From: Geosiphon pyriformis
Taxonomy: Eukaryota; Glomeromycota; Glomeromycetes; Archaeosporales; Geosiphonaceae
Length of the DNA: 64,000 nucleotides
NCBI GenBank assembly: GCA_016748015.1
Contig: JAAOMT010000183.1
Location: forward strand, 229,500-293,499
Reading direction: 5' to 3'
Part shown: one piece after another, positions 51,450 through 62,122 of the stretch
Numbering within the stretch: position 1 is the first letter of the stretch
Layout: every line of letters begins with the position of its first letter
Made by a program: the position numbers and the translations under genes
Notes under the pieces: generated by a model
The model's input: only the letters and a program-made list of their open reading frames with translations
Database searches by the model: none
Told to the model about the DNA's origin: nothing

Positions 51450-52450
51450 ATGAGCAATTTTGATTTAAATAATGAGAAGAGTAACTCTGGTAATTATAAG
51501 CAAATAAAAATATCTTTATATATTTGAGAAGAATGAGCATTTTTATTATTACAGATCAATGCTAAAAACATTAACACATTAGAAACAAGTACATTACATA
51601 ACAACCAAACCTTAGTCATCAAAATAAGTGATTCAGATTTTAGTCAAACGAGCATTTCATCTGGTAATTTAAGCCCTTCATAATGTATGAAATTTTTATT
51701 AAACCCGGTATGCTTTCTATAAATGTATCGTTAAAAAAAATGGTCTACTTTTTGAAATCAATTTAGATCTCTCAAAACCCGTCTATCCACCTTATGCGCC
51801 CCATAAACCATCTCCAGAATACAATGATTATGATTTACCGGAAAACTTTTTTGAACAAATACTAGCAGCTGAAAAACAAGAAAAAGAAAAAAGAAAAAGT
51901 TTTCCGAATTCACAAATATCAAAAAAATCACGATTATCCCAAGTAATAAATATTGGATTACAAGGTTTGTCATTGTGTCAAATTTTTAACGCCTTTATAA
52001 GTTGATAATCACATTTTTTTATTTGTTTCTATAGTGAATAATTCAGCCTCAAATTTAACTAACATTAGTAACTCAAATCAAGGTAAGTTTCTTAAAAAGA
52101 TTTAAAACTTCGTTTGTAATACTCGTTAACATTTATAAAAATATTCCTTCATAACATCTTTAAATCATAGACTCTCGGATATCACTCCCCAGTGAAGGCG
52201 ATCATAACTTGGAAATTGGGGATGCATCCCCAAATCTTAATGATAAATCAGGTGTGCGTTCGAATCGAAGAAATTTTTTTTCGCTTAGAATTCTCGGTTA
52301 TTTAACCAGATTTTTTTGCTTTGTATCCCAGAAATGAAAAACCCAATATCCATAATAAAAAATTGGAAGAAAATAATTTTAATATTTTTGATTTTAGCTT
52401 TTATTATTATAATTACTTTGACTGTAATATTGTGCTTTTTTATTCGTTAA
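51450..52450 (+). CDS. Tail-anchored membrane protein, six small exons, unknown family
   Basis: Model: 51450-51489, 51583-51663, 51767-51964, 52035-52082, 52171-52251 and 52332-52450 (188 residues). Each exon ends in G before GT, so all five introns are phase 1. The N-terminal part is polar (MSNFDLNNEKSNSETSTLHN). It is followed by a Pro/Tyr-rich segment (SKPVYPPYAPHKPSPEYNDY), a charged helix (FFEQILAAEKQEKEKRKS), Asn/Ser-rich linkers, and a single C-terminal membrane helix with a basic flank (NWKKIILIFLILAFIIIITL ... CFFIR). The topology fits a tail-anchored protein of an internal membrane. The PPYAP and PEYND motifs could bind WW or SH3 partners (speculative). The start of exon 2 was chosen to keep frame; an earlier AG at 51554 would not. 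I recognise no family. Confidence 0.6.
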
Positions 52451-52695
52451 ATTCTCTAGGTAAAATAATTTATTTATTTATTAATTAAATACAGTGGTTT
52501 ATAAATTATAAATTAATTAAAAAATGAACAAACGAGAAAATCAACAATAACTTGGTCGCGTTTCTTATTGCACTATTTAGATTGTCTTAATACAAATAAT
52601 TAAAGAAAAGAATTTTTTTTCTAATTATATATAATGAACCTGGAAGAAAGTCCTCAGAAATGAATTAAAAATCTTTTTTTAATAAAATAGTAACA

Positions 52696-52721
52696 ATAAT
52701 AATAATAATTATTATTATTAT
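52696..52721. repeat. Perfect 26-bp AAT/ATT palindrome
   Basis: Two 13-bp arms of AAT and ATT units meet at 52708/52709, immediately before the Tc1-like relic. It may be an insertion-site remnant or a simple repeat. Confidence 0.7.
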
Positions 52722-53090
52722 GACCCACCTTTTTATAGAAAAACGCATAAGAATATATATCATTCTTGAAAAAGGTTATTCTACCCGAAAAGTTGCTTTT
52801 CATGAAGTTGTAACAAAATCTTTTTGGAAGAATTCTATAGAGTGGGTTTTACAGGAAGATAATGATCGAAAGCATTGTTCAAAAAAAGTGGCTCATTGGA
52901 AAGAGCAAAATGATGTTAAATTTTTTGGAGGTTGACAAAAATTAATAAAGCAAAAAAAATCAATTCTTTTATAGGATTAAATGTGCAATTAGCAAAACAA
53001 TAAAATTATTAACTGATAAGCTTGCTACAAATCTTGTTCAGAGTATGAAAAATCGAGTCGAGGCATCAATTGAAGTTAGGGGGGGGGGGA
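52720..53090 (+). pseudogene. Internally deleted Tc1/mariner-like transposase
   Basis: The frame from 52720 starts like a Tc1 helix-turn-helix (EKRIRIYIILEKGYSTRKVA), then jumps directly to the second Asp block of the DDE domain (WVLQEDNDRKHCSKKVAHWK). The C-terminal block follows in another frame near 53000-53080 (LLTDKLATNLVQSMKNRVEA, family: LV.SMPRR..AVI.AKGG). The middle of the enzyme is missing. The relic ends in a run of 11 G. Confidence 0.65.
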
Positions 53091-53499
53091 TTTCATTCAT
53101 CGTTTAAACCTTTTTTAAGCAGTTTACATTGTCCTACGACCCTTAAAGTTCTATTCTAAAACCTTGTAGGCTTTAATTCCCTTGCATTAACTTAATTTTA
53201 CACTTTCTCTTTGCCTTTTGCATGTTTCCCTGAACCTGTGGTTACACTTATGCACACATTTTATATGCAAGAGGCAAGCATTAATACCAACAAAATTAAA
53301 AATTCTACTTGTGCGCGTAAAATTGTAAAAAGTAATGAAAAATGTTTTCATTCATGTTTTCCTCTTAAAAAACTCTACGAGTTAACTGCTATAGAGAAAA
53401 TAATTGTAGAAAAAAAGTTTCGAATAAATAATCTTCTTATTTTCTAGGTTTTTTTGACCAAATTTCAAATTGCTTTTTCGAATTAATTAAATGCTTAAA

Positions 53500-56400
53500 A
53501 TTAACCTTATTTGAGAAAGATATATTACTCACTAAAAGCTCACCAAATGACGCCATCTGGAATTCGCGTCCAGTTGCCGATTTTATCTATTCTTTAGACT
53601 GTTCAGGCACACCGCTAGGCCCTATTGAGACATGGTCTAATTGCTTTAACATAAATTGAAGAGGTAGAAATTTTAAAAATATGTTCCACTCCTTAGAATT
53701 TTTCGAATAAAATTATTACATTTCTGATTCGGTTATTTATAGAAACTTTGTCTCCACTCGGTATTTCCAATGACAATGTACATTGGACCTGAAAGATTAT
53801 TAATCTATAATGAGAGTAAGTCCCTACAAGATATAACTTAAACATACTAAAGAACCTTACGTGATGTACAATAAATCAAAATATTCGACTAACGCATGAT
53901 TTTATATTTTTGCTCAATTTTTCAGTGTGTGTGCCTTTACTGCAAAATAAACATCCTCACGGTAGGAATATTATTTTTATTCTAGACCCCCCCCCCTCCC
54001 CGCCGCTTATAGAAATATATCTTGTTTAAGTGTTATGAATTTCTTTTTACTCAACTAAAGTCGCTTCTAAGGTATTGAATATTATTGAATTCCTCCTCCT
54101 TTTAGCATTAGGGAAACCGGCCAGGGAAGTTTGGCCCGATACATGGTGTCAAACGAAACATTTGTTTGAAAAGTAAATTTTTTATTTTTTTAAGAAATAA
54201 AACTTAAATTCCCCATGAACTGATTTTAAATTTGACAAAACCTAAATAGCATCTCATCATCGGGTGAAGGAAAATTTATTTATGATCATAAGGCTTGTGT
54301 TGAGAGGGCCGGATATAATGAAGAATGCTACTTTACTTTCTCGTATAGTCCAATATTTGCTCAGGATAGAACAATTATCGGGTTTATAAGTGTAGCATAT
54401 GAAACAACACAAAAGGTAGTATATGCTCGTCGTCTCAAAACATTAAGCGAATTAGGAAATAGAACTTCTGGTACGTGTTTGAGAAAAGTTTAGCATTTCA
54501 AAAATCGTCAAATCAAATCGTGCTAAATGAATTTTACTTGAAAGGCACGAAATCACTTGAAACTTCCTGTCATTTAGTCGCAAATGTTCTTCAGGTTCAT
54601 AATGTTGACATCCCCTATCCCTTGATTTACCTTATCGAGGAGAAAAATCAAGCTGATAAAAAAAGACAAGATTCTATAGTCCACTTAGCCGCAACAACCT
54701 TTGATGAAAACGTACTCGCCCAATCTAGTGGAGATGGAGTCGACGAATTGATATTTGTAACGGGACAATCTGAAAGGATCCTACAGGATCATTTACTCAA
54801 CTCACCTGATTCGTTTAATATCACTGATGGAATAGTAAAACGTTCTAACGGAACGGACAATATCGGCGATCAACTTTCTAAAGAATTACCAACAGTCAAA
54901 GATAATACATTTTCACCAAGTCTTTCTTCCTCATCCAATCTCATTACATGGCCTCTTGGAGAAGTCATCAAAACCAATGAATATGTTGTCGTTAAACTCG
55001 CTAATGAATCTCGGGCAATCCTTCTTCCTGTATCAACATCCTTTTCTGGGAAAAATATTTTGACCGCCATTCTAATATGTGGCATTAATAGCCATCGCGC
55101 TCTTGACAAAGAATATTTAGAATTTTTCAAGGTCGGTGCTTAAGAAATTTCCAAATTCCAGGGAGCATTATGCACTCTAATGCTATTTTCATTATTATTT
55201 CATCAGCTAGTAGTTGGTCATTTCAGCTCTAGTTTGAAAAATGGACGTTCACGTGAAGAAGAAAGAAAGAAAGCAAAAATTTTAGCCGATCTTAATCGTC
55301 AAAAGATTATGAACATTTGTCATGAATAGTAAAATTTATGATTTCATATGTCTATTTTTTATTCTTCTTATTGTAAGATAGTTTGCCTTTTCCATTATTA
55401 GTCCCACTTGAGGATGTCATTGCCACATGCGAACCAGATTCTTTAATTCTTTTCAATTTAGAAATGATTCAACGCAATTCCCCACGGTTATTCAAATTGG
55501 TAAACACGCTGTTACAGGTTGGCCCAAAATCCAAAATATTACTCGTGTGTTTTTGCCAAGTATTTATAGCAAACAACTATCAAACTTTGCCAAATTTTCT
55601 AGTTCTCGCGTATTGAAGCAGGTCATGTGAAAGCATATTATTGTGAAACGGAAATCGCTGGGGTCACTAGGGAATTGGTCTTAAACTTTCAGAGCATGGC
55701 TAGATCATTTGGGTTAACTCTTCCAATCGACATCCCAGTCGATGAAGTCTTAGAAAGTCAATTAGAGTGCGAAGTCTATCTTGATTTAGACTTGTATGAA
55801 AAGATCATATTTAATTTATGTAATATTTAATTTTTATTTTAAATTTGGACGGCTAACATATTTCTAATAATTTTAATCACTCTTTCTCCAATTTACATAA
55901 CACACATGAGATGGAGGGGTAACTATACATCTTTACCCTGGAAAAATAGAATCTCGTGAGGTGGTTTTTATAGAAGTTTCTGATAAAGGTTTGTTTGCCT
56001 TTTAATTTCATTTGGAGGGATTTTTTTATATCCTGGCAAATTCTAAAATTTTTCACTCCAAAGGTGTCGGACTCCCAAAAGAGATCCTCCCAAATATTTT
56101 CCAGCGTTTTTATCAAGTTCAATCAAAACAATCCCGCAGTCATGAAGGCACCGACATTGGACTTGCTCTTGTTAAAGAATTAATAAAACAACATGGAGGA
56201 GATATAAAAGTGACTTCACAAGTCGGTGTTGGATCTACATTCAAAGTTTAGATCCCAACTGGAAAAGATCATTACCAAAAAATAATATTATAAAAAGGAA
56301 TAATCCAAGTCCATGGAATACCCAATTTAAAACCTTTGAGTTATATTTAGAAGAAACCAAACAATGGATCACGACCAAACATGAAACTCGAGATTTACAC

Positions 56401-59400
56401 TCAAAATTAGAAGATGATAAGAAAATGATGGACCATTTAAAGACTTTGTCTATCGCCTCGCCAAAATTAGATGCCTCGAAAGAAACTTTGGGTCTAACTA
56501 TAGAAGAGGTTTCAAGTGATTTGCAAATACATTATAGGGTTCTTATAGCTGAAGATAATGCTGATATGGGGTAACAATTAAAAGCTCCTTTCATATATCT
56601 CACCATGATGGTGTTTTTTTTTAAAAAACCTTCATAGGTAATGTTCGGATTTTTTTACAAAATTTAGAAACTATCTCACCAAGATTCTCGAATCTGAGTT
56701 TGACGTTATTTACGCGTGCGATGGCCATGATGCTCTCAAGATCATAAATAATGGTGTTAAGTGGTACATTTTTAAGTTGATTTCTTTTTGTTTTTTTGAA
56801 TTATATCCTATATTCACTTAATTTTTCATAACAGATATCATGATGCCTAGCATGAATGGCTTTGAACTTTTGAAAATCATACGCTCTGATCCATTTACTC
56901 AAACAATTCCTGTAATTCTCTTATCCCCAAGAGCAGGTGAAGAAGCGAGCGTGGAAGGTTCGTAATAACTCAAAATCTTTTGATTTCATATTAATATCTA
57001 ACCGTGCTTAGTTTAAATTTTAAGGACTCGATAAAGGTGCTGATGATTATATGACCAAACCTTTCAAGCCCCTTGAACTAATTGCCCGTGTACGAGCTAA
57101 TATCAAGCTGTCAAAAGTATGTAATGAGCTCGTAGCTCAACAATATCAACAAAACCAAGAGCAACAGTTATTATTTTCTATTAGCAACAAAATTTATTCC
57201 GGATTAAACACTCAAGAAATCTTATCAATGGCAGTCGAAGAGCTTAATCGAATTATCACCTGTGATTCGATACTTGTCCTCTTAAATGATCCAATGAATA
57301 AAGGCATGGCGAAAATTATGGCTGTTTCGACTAACTACGCAGAAATACAGGCTCTATTGGGCATCCAAGTTCCTTATAGAGCAATTGGTGAAAATCAAAC
57401 ATGACTTGATCAATTGGATATATTACCAGAAATCAATTCGTCTTTGTCATCCCTACCTGAGTCATTAGTTCCAATCAAAGGTAATTCGGTTCCACTTGTT
57501 AACAGAACTTATAAAAAAAGCAGTTTTTCTGATTCTGAAGTCCAAACCTACACAAATCATTTTTCACAAGTCCTTAATCAACCTGTCTCTTCAATATCGG
57601 TCGCTATTCACCTTAACTCTTCTTGTTGAGGGTGGATCTTTGCTCATCGAAAACCCAATCAAACTTGGTCTAACGTTGAGAAGATATTCTTGCAACAGGT
57701 TTCAAATCAAATCAGCCTGGTTATAACTCATAACAACCTTACTGAAGAAAATTAAACCATGAGGCACAGATGGAAGCAGTCAAAGCCGCAAATAAGGCCA
57801 AAAGCCAAATTCTCGCCAATACTTCTCATGGTATGTTAAAGATGTTCTCGATATCCCAAAAAGAAATTGATACTGAAGAATAATCTCTTTAGAATTACGT
57901 ACACCCTTGGGGGCTATCATCGGAGTTTTATCTGCCTTTGAGGATACGCGTCTCACTGCCGATCAAAAAGATATGGTCCGAATACTGGATCATGCTTCTG
58001 ATGTAGTTCTTGCCATCATAAATGATATTCTGGACGCGGCGAAACTTGAAGCTCATAAGATTACCCTCAACAATCGAACCTTCGATTTATTTGACCTTGT
58101 CGAAAAAACCGTTGAAATTTTTGGGGAAAGTGCTGGCGCCAAACACATTGAATTAGTGTTACTCTCTGAAAGGTCGAATGAATTACCGAAATATGTGAAG
58201 TCTGATCCTGAAAGGTAATAAATTTTGCTTTAAAGTTATGGCATATTATTCAAAATGAAATCTAAATTTTCATGAATTGGGTATTAATAATACAGGTGCA
58301 ACAAATTTTAATAAATTTGTTATCAAATTCGTATGTAGTTGACTTTTTATAGCATTGAATTTTTAGCTTTCTGCTTTTGAAAGACTTATAAAGGTTTATT
58401 CTAGCGTAAAATTTACCAAATCTGGAGAAATTGTACTTAAAATTTCTTTGGCTTCATCTCGGGATACTGAAATTAAAACGGGTGGATCCAATAGTAAACA
58501 GACGGATTTAACAAATGTAGTCCTACTTTTTGAATTAAACGATACAGGGATTGGGTAATATGCATTTGAAATACATTTATCTAGTTTTCAAAAGAAGCCT
58601 AAGTTGAAAAAACCTTTTAACCTTGAATAATTTTTTAGGATCGATCCAACTTTCATTAAAGATATTTGGAAAAGCTTCTCACGAGGTGATTCTTCAATAA
58701 CTAGAAGTCAAGATGGCACTGGCTTAGGTCTATCGATTTGCAAAAATTTAGTAACTATTAACGGAGGCAATATAGGAGTTCGGAGTGAGCTAGGAAAAGG
58801 CAGTCACTTTTGGTTTACTTGGAATGTAGAATTTCTTGCATTGGATGGAACGTCATCGACATCATCTACTCAAATGACACCTATTGAAAGAATTTTAGTT
58901 ATACCACCCATAGTAAAATCAAAGAAAATTTTCATTGTTGATTCGGTTGAAGCCTCTCGATCTGCTATGGTAACAATGCTTAGTTCTAGCGTTCAAAAAG
59001 TTGAAGCATTTGAAGATGGCTCCAAGGCAGTAATAGCCACAAAAGCTTTGCGTGATCAATATCACTGCTCACCATGTGATGTAGTTTTCTTTAATGTTGA
59101 TGAAAAAAATGCTGACCAAGTATTAACGACGGCAAAAGAATTTCAATCCATTTGTGGAAAAGACAGATTAGCTATTGGATTATTCGTATTTCGATCCTTG
59201 GAAGGCTATGCTTTGGGCAAAGAATTAACAAGAAAAATTGGTGGTCATACGGCGGCATACTGTAAACCTATCATGCAACGACGATTACTAGACTGTTTGC
59301 AAAATATGGAGCTTTCTAATTCAGCCAAAATGGATGAACACAAGCCAACAGTCGGATTATCTGTTCGATTTCGAGTTGAAAATTTTGGTTATCAAAATCC

Positions 59401-60314
59401 CCCAAAACTTTATAGCAGCCCGGAATCTCCGATCATCAGCAACTTGCATGTTGAGGTCAAAGAAGTTAATGATGTCAAAGTTGGAACAATGCAGAAGATT
59501 TCAGCTTTATCATCAAGTTATTCCCCCTCTGAAGAAATATCAAAGGCAATAACAAAATCAGTTGCTTCAAAACTACCGAAAAAGAGATCCGCTTCCAATG
59601 GAATTCAAGACCTAAAATATTTAGAATCATCTAATAAATCTCGAAATCGAGCCATCTCACAGTCAAAGTTAATTCTATGCGTAGTATGTGGGTTTCTCTA
59701 TTGTTGATTTTCTAACATAAATTCCTAATCTGACGACTTTGGAATAAATCTTGATTTTTAGCAGCATAATTCTAACAATTTGAAGTCTTTATGTCTCTTC
59801 GGTATTCTACTTATATCAAAAATGCGGATATAGAAGTGACTACATTTCAATTGGTCATTTAGGTTATTCAACATCAGCTTACCACTTTGGCTACCAATCA
59901 TTATGTGTCATGAATGGGCAAGAAACAGTGAATATAATGCAAGGAGAAGTCGGCGCTTCTATTGAATCTGCTGAGGGCTCGAATCGGCAAAATAAAATAT
60001 CCTTGATTCTAATGGATTGCACTATGGTAATTTTTTGTTTTACTTGAGTGATTAATTTCTAAAATTCTTATATTTTGCGATAATATCAAGCTGCTTTTTC
60101 TGCTATAGCTAAAAATGTCAGGATTTGCTACGTCCAAAGCCATTCGTGCTTTAGGTCACCTCAATCTGAAATTCCTATTGTTGCATTAACCGCTTCTGCC
60201 GATAAAGACACTGGATATCAATGTTTAGAAAATGGAATAAATGATTATCTTTCAATGCCGTTGAAGATTTCCCAACTTAAGGATAAGCTAGTCCAATCGA
60301 TTAGTGACAATTAA
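53500..60314 (+). pseudogene. Decayed dual hybrid histidine kinase, inverted paralogue of the gene at 1-4764
   Basis: Same architecture and intron positions as the left-edge gene. Recognisable parts: PAS-like (FPMTMYIGPERLLIYNE, then ALGKPAREVWPDTW), GAF-like (54475-55143), the HisKA1 region, HATPase1 (to 56250), receiver 1 (56540-57120, MMPSMNGFELL), GAF, HisKA2 (NTSHELRTPLG at 57824-58214), HATPase2 (LNDTGIG, DGTGLGLSICKNL, to 58840), a receiver-like insert (58920-59320) and a last receiver (59880-60314). Lesions: about 10 nt lost around the HisKA1 His (55309-55332); the N-box of HATPase1 deleted near 55905; TAG at 56250 where the other copy has Trp; TGA at 57402 and 57627; a frame change before 57756; and one-base frame losses near 58297, 59890 and 60153. 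In the last receiver the acidic pair reads QHN and the Lys of the KP motif is Met. HisKA2 and most of HATPase2 remain open. Confidence 0.85.
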
Positions 60315-62122
60315 ACAACCTTCAAACCACATTTAAGAACTAAGGCAAAAATATAAGAGCAATGAGAATCTCCTAATTTAAGATTTTTCTCTTTTCAGCT
60401 CTACATTTAATTGTAGAATTCAGCATATAAGGTCTATAATGAAGACTTGACTGTATTTTATCACAATACCCAATTTCAAGCCCACATCATCTTTTTTTAC
60501 ACGCAACATATATATTTTCCTAGATAGCTCTTACCTAAAATTTAAGAGATAGAACGAATTTTACTTTGGAAATATGTTTTAAAGTAAATTTCTTTTTTGA
60601 AATATGAAAATTTTCTAATTCTATGGTTTTAAATCGTAAAAATAACAAATTAAAACGATTATATAGTATGAAAAATTATATTAATTGAGATAATAAAAGT
60701 CGCAAATTCAAAATTATTTTTAAAGAAAATATAAATTGGGGGGAAATTCTCTTTCATAAAAAATATCAATAGAATATAAGATGAAACAAATAAGTAGCAT
60801 ATTAATTACGTAAAAGATCTTGAGATAATTGAAAATATTTAAATGCTGTATTTATATATATTGTTATTACAAATAATTATCATATATATTAATAAGTTTA
60901 TAAATTAAAGTTTTGTTAATACAGAGGATAATCAATATTAAATTAACAGATAACTTTATTTATACATATAAATCTCAATTTTATGATTAAATTTAGAATT
61001 TTAATTACAACATAATAAAAAAATGATCATTTAAAAAAAAAACTTTTTTAAATCACTTAATGCATTTAATTAAATGATAAGAATGATTTGATTTTTCATA
61101 TATTTTGTGCTTTTTAAAGTTGGTTTTAAACAATCTTTATGATGGTTTTCATATTATATCCAATTTTTTTAATAATTTTAAATCACTTTTTTTATTATTT
61201 GTTTTTAAATTAAAAAATTTTGAAAATATAAGATTAAAAACCATATAAAATTAAATTTTTTTGGTTTGATCTAAATAAAATTTTAATTGAATCAATACTA
61301 TAAACAGTCATCATAAGCAGAATTCTGTTATAGATTCGTTTTGATTAAAAATTATTATAATTTATTTATATTACAATTGGTACTTATTAAATTACAATTG
61401 AAATTTATAACCACTTTTTAATAACTACCTAAAAGGTTTCATTTGATAATAAATTTCCATCATTCCTAGAAAGTTTAATAATTTTTCTAGAAATTGGATT
61501 TCATAGTTATATTCGAAACTAAAATCTCATTTTTATTCTCCCGAGTTATTGTCAAAAAATTGATTATATATATAATTAATACTACTTCCTAAGCAAAGAA
61601 AAACAGAATAACAGTGATGGCACCGAGGCATAAAAGCCGCAAATTCTAGTAAAACGTATACTGGCTATTGCTGAGCCAATTTTAATGCTAAAATAGTTGA
61701 TTAGTAAAACGTTTCCAAGTTTAATATCTTTCTTGAATAAAGCATGTAAATCAACCGATTCAAGATTTACCTTACTCTTAAATGATTTTAATTTGCTTCT
61801 AATAATATTTTGGCAATTTAATTTGAATTCAAATTTAGGTATGCCATGGGATAGAAATTGAAAAAAACATATCATGGCAATTATTTTTTTGATTCACAAT
61901 TTATACCTTTGATTTTTATTTAGCAAAGATCACGACAAAAACTGATTACATAAAAAATTAAATTATGTGATTAGTGATTTGATGATTTGATGATTTGAGA
62001 TTTGTCACAAACGAAAACGGCAAAGATAGTCGACGAGTTTGCTATTTATTCAAAAAATCTTTTGTGTAGATTTTCACAGCCTGTCCTCTTTGATTTACCT
62101 CTCTAAAATTTAAATTAATAAA
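60315..62122. other. AT-rich intergenic region
   Basis: A+T desert, densest at 60.64-61.4 kb. A 97-codon minus frame at 61582-61875 is not supported. A TGATTTGA-type short repeat lies at about 61975-62001. Confidence 0.5.
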
